Assembly (NCBI GenBank): GCA_017307355.1
Contig: JAFKFG010000025.1
Span: 48,461 to 112,460 of the forward strand
Direction of reading: 5' to 3'
Origin: Alphaproteobacteria bacterium
GTDB taxonomy: Bacteria; Pseudomonadota; Alphaproteobacteria; Micropepsales; Micropepsaceae
Length of the DNA stretch: 64,000 nucleotides
Numbering within the stretch: position 1 is the stretch's first letter; each line of letters begins with the position of its first letter. A model generated the notes under the pieces. It had not been told where the DNA came from. It saw only the letters and a list, made by a program, of their open reading frames with translations, and did no database searches. The position numbers and the translations under genes were made by a program. Shown piece by piece: positions 35,861 to 44,933 of the stretch.

Positions 35861-36559
35861 ATGACCGGACAGACGATCGCCATCAACGGCAGGGACGGCG
35901 CCTTCACGGGGTACCTGGCCAGTCCCGGCAGCGGGCGCGGACCCGGTCTGGTCGTCATCCAGGAGATCTTCGGCGTCAACCAAGTGATGCGCGACATCGC
36001 CGACGGCATGGCCTCGCGCGGCTATTACGCCCTGGTGCCCGACCTGTTCTGGCGGCTGGAGCCCGGCATCCAGCTCACCGACAAGACCGACGCGGAGTGG
36101 AAAAAGGCGCTGGACCTGATGAACCGCTTCGATGTCGACAAAGGCATCCAGGACATCCAGGCCGGCATCGACCATCTGCGCGCGCTTCCCGGCTGCACCG
36201 GCAAGGTGGGCGCGCTGGGCTATTGCCTGGGCGGTCAGCTGGCTTTCCTCACGGCGGCGCGGACCAACTCCGACGCCTCGGTGGGTTATTACGGCATCAA
36301 TATCCAGAACCGGCTGGACGAGGCGGACAAGATCAAGAAACCGCTGATGCTGCATATCGCAGAAGCCGACGAATATGTGCCGCCCGAGGCTCAGGCCAAA
36401 ATCGAGGCAGGCCTCAAACCCAATCCGCATGTCACGCTCTACCGCTACCCGCAAATGAACCATGCCTTCGCGCGGGTGGGCGGGGCGCATTACGACAAGG
36501 CCAATGCGGATTTCGCCAATATCCGCAGCGCCACCTTCTTCCGGCAGAATCTGAGTTAG
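35861..36559 (+). CDS. Dienelactone hydrolase family protein
   Basis: Encodes 232 aa. Nucleophile Cys122 in GALGYCLGGQLAF, Glu36 in VVIQEIFGVN, an acidic residue near HIAEADEYVPPEAQ, and His in PQMNHAFARVGG match carboxymethylenebutenolidase-type enzymes, which hydrolyse dienelactones in chlorocatechol breakdown; most chromosomal members act on unknown esters. I use ATG 35861 over GTG 35828 because the family starts near here. No aromatic-degradation genes adjoin. Confidence 0.88.
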   Translation: MTGQTIAINGRDGAFTGYLASPGSGRGPGLVVIQEIFGVNQVMRDIADGMASRGYYALVPDLFWRLEPGIQLTDKTDAEWKKALDLMNRFDVDKGIQDIQAGIDHLRALPGCTGKVGALGYCLGGQLAFLTAARTNSDASVGYYGINIQNRLDEADKIKKPLMLHIAEADEYVPPEAQAKIEAGLKPNPHVTLYRYPQMNHAFARVGGAHYDKANADFANIRSATFFRQNLS

Positions 36560-36616
36560 AGATATAGATCATGGCTTTTGCCCGGCCGCTCGTCCAAACT
36601 CGCGGCGCGCGTCGCT

Positions 36617-36641
36617 CGAAACGGTCCACCGGACCGTTTCG
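36617..36641. repeat. Perfect 11-bp hairpin
   Basis: CGAAACGGTCC-ACC-GGACCGTTTCG, no mismatches, in the DLH-qor gap directly before REP-like copy 2. No T-run follows. It might be a terminator stem or part of a composite repeat. Confidence 0.55.
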
Positions 36642-36654
36642 CAAACGCTCCGCG

Positions 36655-36720
36655 CCCTTCGACAAGCTCAGGGTGAGGACATAGAAAATTCCTCATGCTG
36701 AGCTTGTCGAAGCATGAGGG
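36655..36720. repeat. REP-like pair A, copy 2
   Basis: CCCTTCGACAAGCTCAGGGT then, 14 bp after the first unit, CCTCATGCTGAGCTTGTCGA-AGCATGAGG (36691-36719). Tightest spacing of the two palindromes in the window. It precedes the quinone reductase gene. Confidence 0.8.
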
Positions 36721-36754
36721 AGTCAAGACCACAACGAACTTAGGGAACACGCAA

Positions 36755-37729
36755 ATGATCAAAGCCATCCGTTTCGAAAAGACCGGCGGTCCCGAGGTTC
36801 TGGAGTACAAGGATTACGACCTGCCCGCGCCGGGCCCCGGCCAGGTGCAGATCCGACACACCGCCATCGGCGTGAACTTCATCGACATCTATCATCGCAG
36901 CGGCCTCTATCCCTTGCCCATGCCGTCGGGCCTGGGCTCGGAAGCGGCGGGCGTGGTCGCGGCCCTGGGTGCCGGCGTCACAGGCTTCAAGATCGGCGAA
37001 CGGGTGGGCTATTGCTCCGGCGCCATCGGCTCCTATGCCGAGGCCAACAATGTCGCGGCGGAAAAAGTGGTGAAGCTGCCCGATGGCGTCAGCGACGAAG
37101 TCGCCGCCGCCTCGATGCTCAAGGGCATGACCGCGCAATATCTGCTGCGCCGGATTCATGCCGTGAAGACAGGCGAGACCATCGTGTTTCACTCCTCGGC
37201 CGGCGGCGTCGGCCAGATCGCCTGCCAATGGGCCAAGCATCTGGGCGCCACCGTGATCGGCAGCACCACCTCGCCGGACAAGGTCCAGCTGGCCAAGGAC
37301 AATGGCTGCGATTACGTGTTGGATACGAAGGTGCCCGGTTGGGAAAAGAAAGTGCGCGAGATCACGGGCGGCAACGGCGTGCCGGTGGTCTATGACTCCA
37401 TCGGCAAGGACACGTTCGAAGCTTCGCTGGATTGCCTGCAGGTGCGCGGGCTGATGGTGAGCTACGGCAATTCGTCCGGCCCGGTGACGCCGTTCCCGCT
37501 TGGGATTCTGGCGACCAAAGGTTCGCTGATGCTGACCCGGCCGACCCTGGCGCATTTCACCCGCACCGCCCAGGAACTGCAGGAAACCGCCGACGATCTT
37601 TTCGCGGTGCTGAAATCCGGCGCAGTGAAAGTGGCGATCAACCAGCGCGTGCCGCTGAAAGACGCCGCCAAGGCCCAGGAAGCCCTGGCGGCGAAGAAGA
37701 CAGTTGGAGCGACGGTTTTGATTCCGTAA
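36755..37729 (+). CDS. NADPH:quinone oxidoreductase, zeta-crystallin-like
   Basis: Encodes 324 aa from ATG 36755 (MIKAIRFEKTGGPEVLEYKDYDLP). MDR fold without zinc ligands; the RSGLYPLPMPSGLGSEAAGVV segment and NADPH loop HSSAGGVGQIACQWAKHLGATVIGSTTS are characteristic of Qor. It reduces quinones by one electron. A start further upstream (36695) would run through the repeat and is rejected. Repeat B copy 1 follows. Confidence 0.92.
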   Translation: MIKAIRFEKTGGPEVLEYKDYDLPAPGPGQVQIRHTAIGVNFIDIYHRSGLYPLPMPSGLGSEAAGVVAALGAGVTGFKIGERVGYCSGAIGSYAEANNVAAEKVVKLPDGVSDEVAAASMLKGMTAQYLLRRIHAVKTGETIVFHSSAGGVGQIACQWAKHLGATVIGSTTSPDKVQLAKDNGCDYVLDTKVPGWEKKVREITGGNGVPVVYDSIGKDTFEASLDCLQVRGLMVSYGNSSGPVTPFPLGILATKGSLMLTRPTLAHFTRTAQELQETADDLFAVLKSGAVKVAINQRVPLKDAAKAQEALAAKKTVGATVLIP

Positions 37730-37898
37730 CTTCGGCCTTGACCAAAATCCATTTTGCGCGGCGGTTCTCAAATGCGGCCCCGGCGCCGCTGGTGAGCCCG
37801 GCCTCTCTTCTCCGCAAGATAATCCCTTGCGGGGAAGAGATCTCTCAGCGCCCGCGCAGCTACACCGACAATCTCGAGCGAGCCTTGGTCGAGACTTT

Positions 37899-37976
37899 CT
37901 TCCCCCCGTTGGGCGAAGCCCATAACGGGGGAAGATGTCCGCTAGCGGGCTTGCCCGCGTGGCGGACAGATGGGGG
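37899..37976 (+). repeat. Repeat B, copy 1
   Basis: CTTCCCCCCGTT-GGGCGAAGCCC-ATAACGGGGGAAG forms one hairpin; it is followed by GATGTCCGCTAGCGGGCTTG, CCCGCGTGGCGGACAGATGGGGG. The second half is identical for about 50 bp to copy 2 (39444-39493). It lies in the 265-bp gap between convergent qor and rho; nothing else is seen there. Confidence 0.8.
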
Positions 37977-37994
37977 CCCGAGCGATGAACACCT

Positions 37995-39215
37995 TTAGGT
38001 GTTCATCGACTCAAAAAAGTCCGCGTTGTTCTTCGCGGAGCGCAGCTTGTCGAGCAGGAATTCGATGGCATCCACCGTGCCCATCGGCGCCAGGATGCGG
38101 CGCAGGACATAGGTTTTCGCCAAGGTGCCCTTCTCGACCAAGAGTTCGTCCTTGCGGGTGCCCGAACGCATGATGTCGATGGCGGGGAAGACCCGCTTGT
38201 CGGCGACCTTGCGGTCCAGGATGATTTCCGAGTTACCGGTGCCCTTGAATTCTTCGAAGATCACTTCGTCCATGCGGCTGCCGGTATCGATCAGCGCCGT
38301 GGCGATGATGGTGAGGCTGCCGCCTTCCTCGATGTTGCGGGCAGCGCCGAAGAAGCGCTTGGGCCGCTGGAGCGCATTGGCGTCCACGCCGCCGGTCAAG
38401 ACCTTGCCGGAGCTGGGCACGACCGTGTTGTAGGCGCGGCCGAGGCGGGTGATGGAGTCCAAAAGGATCACCACATCGCGCTTATGCTCGACCAGGCGCT
38501 TGGCCTTTTCGATCACCATTTCGGCGACCTGGACGTGGCGGGTGGCGGGCTCGTCAAAGGTGGACGAGATCACTTCGCCGTTCACCGTGCGCTGCATGTC
38601 GGTGACTTCTTCCGGGCGTTCGTCGATCAGAAGCACGATCAGATAGACGTCCGGGTGATTGGCCGAAATCGCCTTGGCGATGTTCTGCAGGATCACGGTC
38701 TTGCCGGTGCGGGGCGGCGCGGTGGTCAGGGTGGGGTCGTCCAACTCCATCTTCAGCCAGCGGGTGGGGTAGAGCGGCGTCAGATTGTCGAAATGGACCT
38801 TGTGCTTGATCTGCTCGGGGTCCTCGAAATTGATGGTCGAGACTTTGAGCAGGGCGAAATAGCGCTCGCCATCCTTAGGCGCGCGGATCGGGCCTTCCAC
38901 CGTATCGCCGGTGCGAAGGCCGAAGCGGCGGATCTGCGACGGGGAAACATAGATATCGTCGGGACCGGGCAGATAGTTGGATTCCGGGGAGCGCAGGAAG
39001 CCGAACCCGTCCTGCAAGGTTTCGACCACGCCCTGGCCCATGATCTCGACATCGCGCTCGGCGAGTTCTTTGAGGATCGCGAACAGCATGTCCTGCTTGC
39101 GCATGGACGAGGCGTTCTCGATTTCGAGCTCCTCGGCAAAGGCGAGCAGATCGGCGGGCTTTTTATTCTTGAGATCCTGCAGCTTCATCGCCTGCAGGCC
39201 TTCTTGGACGGTCAT
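37995..39215 (-). CDS. rho: Transcription termination factor Rho with an internal deletion
   Basis: Encodes 406 aa. N-terminal domain [23 protein letters not shown]-binding cold-shock domain ([39 protein letters not shown]), then the RecA-like motor: P-loop APPRTGKT (166-173), Walker [18 protein letters not shown]-loop and R-loop with [15 protein letters not shown]. Between DDPTLTT and APPRTGKT about 21 residues are missing relative to E. coli Rho: the segment that normally reads like DLTARVLDLASP then GRGQRGLIV, the strand leading into the P-loop. The frame is kept (junction 38720/38721). Such a Rho is unlikely to fold normally; a sequence error must be excluded. Otherwise the gene is intact. 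Confidence 0.95.
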   Translation of the reverse strand: MTVQEGLQAMKLQDLKNKKPADLLAFAEELEIENASSMRKQDMLFAILKELAERDVEIMGQGVVETLQDGFGFLRSPESNYLPGPDDIYVSPSQIRRFGLRTGDTVEGPIRAPKDGERYFALLKVSTINFEDPEQIKHKVHFDNLTPLYPTRWLKMELDDPTLTTAPPRTGKTVILQNIAKAISANHPDVYLIVLLIDERPEEVTDMQRTVNGEVISSTFDEPATRHVQVAEMVIEKAKRLVEHKRDVVILLDSITRLGRAYNTVVPSSGKVLTGGVDANALQRPKRFFGAARNIEEGGSLTIIATALIDTGSRMDEVIFEEFKGTGNSEIILDRKVADKRVFPAIDIMRSGTRKDELLVEKGTLAKTYVLRRILAPMGTVDAIEFLLDKLRSAKNNADFFESMNT

Positions 39216-39358
39216 GAAAACACCTAGAACGGAGATTGGTCCGATGAAGCGGGCTTTGGCGCCAGAAACGATTCATCGGGAAATGGTTGGGACCCGCACC
39301 AGCCGTCTGGCCTTAGCATCCGGCGAACCGATGCCGCGCGGGTCTGAAGAACAGGCCA

Positions 39359-39386
39359 CTTATACCGTGATTTGGATTTCTTGCAA
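39359..39386 (-). promoter_or_regulatory. Candidate promoter of rho
   Basis: On the minus strand TTGCAA (39381-39386), 16-bp spacer, TATAAG (39359-39364), giving a leader of about 140 nt before the rho ATG. Long leaders are usual for autoregulated rho genes. Spacing and hexamers are good; no other data. Confidence 0.45.
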
Positions 39387-39416
39387 ATACAGAGCGTAAG
39401 CCTTGGCACAGGCCCG

Positions 39417-39493
39417 CCTCCCCCGCGCGGCGAAGCCGCTGGCGGGGGAAGATGTCCGCTAGCGGGCTTGCCCGCGTGGCGGACAGATGGGGG
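39417..39493 (+). repeat. Repeat B, copy 2
   Basis: CCTCCCCCGC-GCGGCGAAGCCGC-TGGCGGGGGAAG, then the same GATGTCC...GGACAGATGGGGG half as copy 1. It ends exactly at the hemJ stop codon (39494). The first hairpin differs from copy 1 but keeps pairing. Confidence 0.8.
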
Positions 39494-39949
39494 TCATGAA
39501 AAAGGCTTAACCGCGGCGAGGATCACGATCAAAATCATTAACACTGCGGGAACCTCGTTCAGAATGCGGAAAAACCGCTCCGAATGGGTATTGCGGTCGG
39601 CCTCAAAGGCCCGCCAGTAGCGCACCAGAAAGCCGTGAATGCCGCTCAGCACAATCACCAGGACGAATTTGATCTGCAACCAGACGTCGAGATAGGCGCC
39701 GGTCAGCCAGGCCAGGGTCGGGCCCAGAATCCACACCGCGATCATGGAAGGATTGATGATCCCCCGGAGCAGCTTGCGCTCCATCACCTTGAAACGCTCC
39801 GAACTCTCCGAACCGGGTTGTGTCTGGGTATGATACACGAACAGCCGGGGCAGATAGAGCATGCCCGACATCCAGGCGATCACCGCGATGATGTGAAACG
39901 CCAGAATCCAGTCGATATAGTTGGCCAGCGCATTGCGAACCGAATCCAT
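39494..39949 (-). CDS. hemJ: Protoporphyrinogen oxidase HemJ
   Basis: About 151 aa with four membrane helices. The family motifs are present: WILAFHIIAVIAWMSGMLYLPRLFVYH (His conserved), the ERKLLRGIINPSMI segment and KFVLVIVLSGIHGFLVRYWR. It converts protoporphyrinogen IX to protoporphyrin IX, the step before HemH. Two ATGs are adjacent (39952, 39949); GGGAGG is better spaced for the second. It overlaps the hemH stop. Confidence 0.93.
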   Translation of the reverse strand: MDSVRNALANYIDWILAFHIIAVIAWMSGMLYLPRLFVYHTQTQPGSESSERFKVMERKLLRGIINPSMIAVWILGPTLAWLTGAYLDVWLQIKFVLVIVLSGIHGFLVRYWRAFEADRNTHSERFFRILNEVPAVLMILIVILAAVKPFS

Positions 39950-40971
39950 CATCCCTCCCGATACCCGCAGCGCCCGAACTGCCCCGGGCATATCCGGCCG
40001 TCATTGTCGTTGACGCAGGCGCCATCGGCCAATGCTTTTCTCACCAGACCAGCCAGGCCTTCGATGAATGCCGGGTCGGCGCTGACCGTGCCGGCGCGGC
40101 GGTAATCCGGCACGCCCGCTTCCCGCGCAAGTTTCCGATATTCGATATCCAGTTCCACCAGCGTTTCGGAATGCTCGCTGACAAACGCGATCGGCGCGAC
40201 CACAACGCCTTTGCCGTCACGCCCGGCGCGGCGGATTTCGCCGTCGGTGGATGGCTCCAGCCATTTCAACGGCCCCACCCGGCTTTGATAACAGACATTC
40301 CAATCCAGGTCTTTTATCCCCAGCGCATCCACAAGGCTCTTGGCGGTCCGCTCCACTTGAAATTGATAGGGATCGCCTTTTTCGATGGTCCGCTTGGGCA
40401 AGCCATGCGCCGACAGCAACAGGCGATAGGAAATACCGGGCAAAGGATTTTCCAGCACGGCACGGATTTTCGCCGCGGCGGCGGCGATGAAGCCCGCATT
40501 CGACGGATAGCAGCAGATCCGGGTGGTGCGCGCCGTCAGGCCCGCTTTGCGCGCCGCCCGCTCCCAATCCAGGAAGGACGATGCCGAGGTGGTGGTGGAG
40601 AATTGCGGATAAAGCGGCAGGAGAATGATCCGGTCCGGCGCGAAGCGGCGCAAGGCTTCCGCCGCGCCATCGCTGAAGGGATGCCAGCAGCGCATCGCCA
40701 CCACCACTTTGGTGTCCGGGCCCAAGGCCGCTTCCAATGCCCTGGCCTGCGCCTGGGTTTCTTCCAGGATGGGCGAGCGGCCGCCCATATGATCGTAGAT
40801 CGCCCGGGCAAAGGGCGCGCGGCGGCGCGCGATCACACGCGCCAGCGGCAACCGCACGATCCCCGGTAAGGAAATGATCGCCGGATCGGAAAACAAGTTG
40901 CGCAGAAAAGGCTCGACAGCTTCAGGGCTGTCCGGCCCTCCCAGGTTGAACAGGACAATTCCGGTCTTCAC
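39949..40971 (-). CDS. hemH: Ferrochelatase
   Basis: Encodes 340 aa from GTG 40971. It inserts iron into protoporphyrin IX. Seen: VLFNLGGPDSPEAVEPFLRNLF, the LPLYPQFSTTTSASSF motif, catalytic His in LLLSAHGLPKR, and VVAPIAFVSEHSETL. The C-terminus (GACVNDNDGRICPGQFGRCG) has three of the cysteines used, with one more, for a [2Fe-2S] cluster in several alphaproteobacterial enzymes. hemJ follows with overlap. hemE, usually beside the origin in relatives, is absent. Confidence 0.96.
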   Translation of the reverse strand: MKTGIVLFNLGGPDSPEAVEPFLRNLFSDPAIISLPGIVRLPLARVIARRRAPFARAIYDHMGGRSPILEETQAQARALEAALGPDTKVVVAMRCWHPFSDGAAEALRRFAPDRIILLPLYPQFSTTTSASSFLDWERAARKAGLTARTTRICCYPSNAGFIAAAAAKIRAVLENPLPGISYRLLLSAHGLPKRTIEKGDPYQFQVERTAKSLVDALGIKDLDWNVCYQSRVGPLKWLEPSTDGEIRRAGRDGKGVVVAPIAFVSEHSETLVELDIEYRKLAREAGVPDYRRAGTVSADPAFIEGLAGLVRKALADGACVNDNDGRICPGQFGRCGYREG

Positions 40972-41239
40972 AGGGCAACCTTCATAACAAGACTCTATCT
41001 ATTAAGATGATGAGGATGATGTAAGGCCTGTGGGCTGTGGAAGCTTCGGTTGGTATCCGCCCGATCTAGGGGCTCGATTGAAGCGACTCAAGAGCTTGGC
41101 GGGAAGGGGGCTGTGCCACTTTGCCCAGAGAGGGGGTCACAGCCCGCCTATCTTGCGCACAGATGTCCACCATTTGGCGCTGTCCACAGCCCGGCGAAGA
41201 GGGCATAAACCCGATCCGTGGAGAAATCGGGAACAGTTT
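40972..41239. other. Candidate chromosomal replication origin (oriC)
   Basis: 268 bp between divergent hemH and PPSR, the place of the origin in Caulobacter and Rickettsia (beside hem genes and PPSR/RP001). It has an AT-rich run (about 40981-41022), two GANTC sites (40991, 41085), and weak DnaA-box-like 9-mers: CTGTCCACA (41180), CGTGGAGAA (41217) and TGTGGAGCA (41239), each 7/9 to TTATCCACA or its complement. No perfect DnaA box is seen. parS sites lie about 11 kb away, and nearby genes on both sides run outward. Confidence 0.55.
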
Positions 41240-42061
41240 GTGGAGCAAAAATTCCATATCCATCTGGTGTCGGACGCCACCGGCGAAACCCTCAACGCCA
41301 TCGTCAATGCCGCGCTGGCACAATTCGAGGGCGTCGACGTTCAGGTCCATTCCTATGCCCTGGTGCGCAGCGAGCATCAGCTCAACCGTTCCATCGACCA
41401 TATCGCCATCAGTCCCGGGCTGGTGTTTTTCACCCTGGTCAATCCACGCCTCAGGGAAATGCTGCTCAGCCGCTGCGGCGCCTTGAACATCGCTTGCGTG
41501 GACGTAATGGAGCGGCCGGTGATGGAGCTGTCGAAATTTCTCGGCATCGCCGAGACCCACCGCCCCGGCGGTCAGCATGAAGTGGATCAGCGCTATCTCG
41601 CCCGCATCGAAGCTCTGAACTTCACCATCCAGCATGATGACGGCCAGTCACTGGACACGATCCATGACGCGCAGGTCATTCTGGTGGGCGCCAGCCGCAC
41701 CTCCAAGACGCCGACCTGCGTCTATCTGGCCATTCGCGGCATCCGCGCCGCCAATATTCCCCTGGTTCCCGGTATGGCGCTGCCCGCGCCGCTGCTGAAC
41801 GCCAGGGGGCCGATGATCGTGGGCCTGTGGGTCTCGCCGGACCGGCTGGTCCAGGTGCGGCGCAACCGTCTCACCACCATGGGCGAAGAGCGCGACACCA
41901 ACTATATCGACCTGGACACGGTGCGCGCGGAAATCGCCGGCACGCGGAAATTGTTCGAACAGAATGACTGGCCCCAGATCGACGTCTCGCGCCGTTCGAT
42001 CGAGGAAACCGCCGCCGCCGTGATGAACCTTCTCGCCGAACGGCAGGAAAAACGGGAATGA
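41240..42061 (+). CDS. Pyruvate, water dikinase regulatory protein (PPSR/DUF299)
   Basis: Encodes 273 aa from GTG 41240 (VEQKFHIHLVSDATGETL); upstream frame to 41030 lacks family similarity. P-loop GASRTSKTPTCVYLAIRGIRAANIP and the C-terminal LVGLWVSPDRLVQVRRNRL-type segment are diagnostic. This bifunctional kinase/pyrophosphorylase controls PEP synthase or pyruvate phosphate dikinase. In alphaproteobacteria it is the first gene on one side of oriC. maf overlaps its stop. Confidence 0.95.
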   Translation: MEQKFHIHLVSDATGETLNAIVNAALAQFEGVDVQVHSYALVRSEHQLNRSIDHIAISPGLVFFTLVNPRLREMLLSRCGALNIACVDVMERPVMELSKFLGIAETHRPGGQHEVDQRYLARIEALNFTIQHDDGQSLDTIHDAQVILVGASRTSKTPTCVYLAIRGIRAANIPLVPGMALPAPLLNARGPMIVGLWVSPDRLVQVRRNRLTTMGEERDTNYIDLDTVRAEIAGTRKLFEQNDWPQIDVSRRSIEETAAAVMNLLAERQEKRE

Positions 42062-42654
42062 GCCCCCTGGTGCTCGCCTCGGCCAGCGCCTCCCGCCAAT
42101 CCCTGCTGCGCGCCGCGGGGGTCGATTTCATGGTGGCCCCCGCCGATATCGACGAGCCTGCCCTGATGCGCGGCCTGATCGCGGGCGGTGGGGATGGCCG
42201 CGCCGTCGCCGAAGCGCTGGCGGGCGAGAAGGCGGCCCAGATATCGCGGCGGAAGCCCGGCCAAACCGTGCTGGGCGGGGATTCCGTCCTGGAGCTGGAT
42301 GGAGAAATCCTGGGCAAGAGCAGGGACCTGGACGCACTTCGGGCTTTGCTTCTTCGCATGGCGGGCCGGCCGCACCGGCTGATTTCGGCGGCGGCCCTGG
42401 CCCGGGACGGCAGGGTCCTGTGGCGGCACACATCGGTGGCCGAGATGACGGTGCGGCTCCTGAGCGAAGCCTTCATCGACGCCTATCTGGCCCGCGAAGG
42501 GGAAAAATTGCTCAGCTCGGTGGGCGGATATCATTTCGAAGGTTTCGGGGCCCAGCTTTTCGAAAAGGCCGAAGGCGATTATTTTTCCATTCTCGGGCTG
42601 CCATTGCTCGAAGTGTTGGCGGCTTTGCGGGCGCAAGGATTGCTTGAGACATGA
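42058..42654 (+). CDS. maf: Maf-family nucleotide pyrophosphatase
   Basis: Encodes 198 aa. N-terminal LVLASASASRQSLLRAAGVDF and the GGDSVLELDGEILGK motif (catalytic Asp) are typical, as is the ending GGYHFEGFGAQLFEKAEGDYFSILGLPL. Maf proteins hydrolyse dTTP/UTP or modified pyrimidine triphosphates. ATGA overlap with PPSR and a 4-bp overlap with aroE place it in a tightly coupled operon. Confidence 0.95.
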   Translation: MSPLVLASASASRQSLLRAAGVDFMVAPADIDEPALMRGLIAGGGDGRAVAEALAGEKAAQISRRKPGQTVLGGDSVLELDGEILGKSRDLDALRALLLRMAGRPHRLISAAALARDGRVLWRHTSVAEMTVRLLSEAFIDAYLAREGEKLLSSVGGYHFEGFGAQLFEKAEGDYFSILGLPLLEVLAALRAQGLLET

Positions 42655-43505
42655 CATTGACCGGTGCCGGTAAAATCGCGGGGGTGGTGGGTTGGCCGAT
42701 CCGCCATTCGCTCTCGCCTTTGCTGCATGGCTATTGGCTGGACGAATTGAAAGTCGATGGCGCGCTGGTGCCGCTGGGCGTGCCGCGCGAGGATTTCGCC
42801 CGCACCGTGCTGGCGCTGCGGCGCGCGGGGTTCACCGGCGTCAATGTCACGGTGCCGCACAAGGAAGCGGCCTTCGCGCTGGCCCATGTCGCCGATGCGG
42901 CGGCCGAGATGGCGGGCGCCGCCAATCTTCTGATTTTTCATCCCGACGGCCGCATCGAAGGCCGCAACACCGATGCCGTGGGTCTTCGCGAGTCGTTGCG
43001 CGCCGGGATGAGCAGTCTTCACGGCAAGACCGTGCTGCTTCTGGGTGCGGGCGGCGCGGCGCGCGGCGCGCTCTTGGCATTGAACGAACTGGGCGCCGCC
43101 AAGGTGCATATCCTCAACCGCCATGCCGACAAGGCGGTATCGCTGGCGCGCGCGCTGGGGCCCGCTATGCAAAGCGAATTGCTGCCGGAAAGCCTGGCGC
43201 ATTGGCGCGATGTGGCAGGCGCCGCGGATCTGGTGATCAACACCACCAGCGCCGGGATGAAAGGCCATGCGCCGTTGGAATTGGATCTGACGGTGTTGCG
43301 CGACACCACGACGGTGCTGGATATCGTCTACAATCCGCTTGAAACGCCCTTGTTGAAACAGGCGAAGGGGCGGGGGCTGAAGACCATCGACGGCCTGGGC
43401 ATGCTGATGCATCAAGCGGCGCCGTCTTTCGAAGCGTTCTTCGGTGTGACGCCGAAGGTGACGCCGGGCCTGCGCGCCCATCTGGAAAAGGCGCTCCATG
43501 CCTAA
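42651..43505 (+). CDS. aroE: Shikimate dehydrogenase
   Basis: Encodes 284 aa. It reduces 3-dehydroshikimate with NADPH in aromatic amino-acid synthesis. Seen: [19 protein letters not shown] (shikimate site), [11 protein letters not shown] (catalytic Lys), GRNTDAVG (catalytic Asp), and NADP loop [16 protein letters not shown]. Length is normal. It overlaps maf by 4 bp and coaE by 8 bp. Confidence 0.97.
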   Translation: MTLTGAGKIAGVVGWPIRHSLSPLLHGYWLDELKVDGALVPLGVPREDFARTVLALRRAGFTGVNVTVPHKEAAFALAHVADAAAEMAGAANLLIFHPDGRIEGRNTDAVGLRESLRAGMSSLHGKTVLLLGAGGAARGALLALNELGAAKVHILNRHADKAVSLARALGPAMQSELLPESLAHWRDVAGAADLVINTTSAGMKGHAPLELDLTVLRDTTTVLDIVYNPLETPLLKQAKGRGLKTIDGLGMLMHQAAPSFEAFFGVTPKVTPGLRAHLEKALHA

Positions 43506-44130
43506 GCCATTTGTCATTGGGCTAACGGGCTCGATCGGCATGGGCAAAAGCGAAACCGCCAAGCTGTTCGCGGCCGAAGGTGTGCCGGTGCATGACGCCG
43601 ATGCCGCCATCGCGCGGGTCTATGGCAAAGGCGGCGCGGCGGTCGAGATCATCGCCCGCGCCTTTCCCGGCACGGTCAAGGACGGCGCGGTGGATCGCGC
43701 GGCGCTATCGGCGGCGGTGGTGAACAAACCCGATGCCCTGAAAAAGCTGGAAGCCCTGGTTCATCCGCTGGTGGCGGCGGAGCGGGATGAATTTCTGAAG
43801 AATGCAGGTGCGCCGATTGTCCTGCTCGACATCCCGCTTCTGTTCGAAGCCGGCGCCGATGCGGAGGTGGGCGCCATCGTGGTGGTGAGCGCGCCGGAAG
43901 CGGTGCAGCGGGTCCGGGTTCTGTCGCGCCCCGGCATGACGGCGGAAAAATTCGAAGCGCTGAAAGCCCGCCAGATGGACGACGCGCAAAAGCGTCAACA
44001 GGCGCATTATGTGGTGATGACCGACAAGGGCTTGGATCACGCCCGCGAACAGGTGAAAATGATCCTGGCGGATATTCGGGCTAAATTGGCCGCGTTCGCG
44101 CGAGCGGCAAAAGAGAACCCCCATGCGTGA
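43498..44130 (+). CDS. coaE: Dephospho-CoA kinase
   Basis: Encodes 210 aa. P-loop [17 protein letters not shown], the [10 protein letters not shown] motif and [16 protein letters not shown] are standard. It phosphorylates dephospho-CoA, the last step of CoA synthesis. It overlaps aroE by 8 bp and dnaQ by 8 bp, part of the conserved aroE-coaE-dnaQ run beside oriC. Confidence 0.97.
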   Translation: MPKPFVIGLTGSIGMGKSETAKLFAAEGVPVHDADAAIARVYGKGGAAVEIIARAFPGTVKDGAVDRAALSAAVVNKPDALKKLEALVHPLVAAERDEFLKNAGAPIVLLDIPLLFEAGADAEVGAIVVVSAPEAVQRVRVLSRPGMTAEKFEALKARQMDDAQKRQQAHYVVMTDKGLDHAREQVKMILADIRAKLAAFARAAKENPHA

Positions 44131-44818
44131 AATTGTTTTCGACACCGAAACCACGGGCTTCGAGCCGGGCGAGGGCCACAGGATCGTGGAAATTGGCCTG
44201 GTGGAGTTGGAGGATCATTTCCCCACCGGCCGCAGCCTGCAATTTTATCTGAACCCGGAACGCGATGTGCCCATCGAATCCCAAAAGGTTCACGGCCTTT
44301 CCAACGAATTTCTGGCCGACAAGCCGCTCTTCGCCCATGTGGTGGATGAGTTTCTGGAATTTGTCGGCGATGCGGTGCTGGTGATCCACAATGCCAGCTT
44401 CGACATGAAATTCATCAATGCCGAACTGACCCGGGTGGGCCGCACGCCTTTGCCGATGGCCCGCACCATCGACACGATCGAGATCGCCAAGCGCAAAATT
44501 CCCGGCGCGCGCTATTCGCTGGACGAGCTGTGCCGCCGCTTCAGCATCGATCTGACCGTGCGCTCCAAGCATGGCGCGCTGCTGGACGCCGAGCTGACGG
44601 CGCAGGTCTATCTGGAGCTGGTCGGCGGGCGTCAGCGCGGATTGGCATTGGCCCCGGTCGAAGCCGCCGCTCAGGCAAAAGACGAAGACCGCGGCGGCGC
44701 CCGCCAGCGGCCCGCGCCGCTCGCCCCTCGCATCACGCCCGAGGAAGCGGCCCGTCACGCCGCCTTTGTCGCCGCCGAACTGGGCGAAGGCGCGATCTGG
44801 AAACTGGCCGCGAACTGA
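44123..44818 (+). CDS. dnaQ: DNA polymerase III epsilon subunit (proofreading exonuclease)
   Basis: Encodes 231 aa. Exonuclease motifs: Exo [22 protein letters not shown] (DxE), Exo [15 protein letters not shown], Exo [20 protein letters not shown] (HxAxxD). The C-terminal tail for binding the alpha subunit follows. It removes misincorporated bases for the replicative polymerase. Last gene of the PPSR operon; a REP-like pair and the converging secB follow. Confidence 0.96.
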   Translation: MREIVFDTETTGFEPGEGHRIVEIGLVELEDHFPTGRSLQFYLNPERDVPIESQKVHGLSNEFLADKPLFAHVVDEFLEFVGDAVLVIHNASFDMKFINAELTRVGRTPLPMARTIDTIEIAKRKIPGARYSLDELCRRFSIDLTVRSKHGALLDAELTAQVYLELVGGRQRGLALAPVEAAAQAKDEDRGGARQRPAPLAPRITPEEAARHAAFVAAELGEGAIWKLAAN

Positions 44819-44828
44819 GTGCTGCGTC

Positions 44829-44910
44829 CTCGCCCTGAGCTTGTCGAAGGGCGCGAAGCGCAGCGGAGAGGTTCGCGTCATCCTCATGGTTCGACAAGCT
44901 CACCATGAGG
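44829..44910. repeat. REP-like pair A, copy 3
   Basis: CGCCCTGAGCTTGTCGAAGG-GCG at 44831 and CCTCATGGTTCGACAAGCTC-ACCATGAGG at 44882-44910. It lies between convergent dnaQ and secB. Confidence 0.8.
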
Positions 44911-44933
44911 AAATGGGAAACTTAATTCTCGGC

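Noticed and set aside
36695..36754. Longer N-terminus for the quinone reductase
   Set aside because: The extra residues are encoded by the REP-like repeat and have no family similarity.
38650..38800. Frameshift as the cause of the short Rho
   Set aside because: The reading frame is the same on both sides of the junction and no other frame encodes the missing segment.
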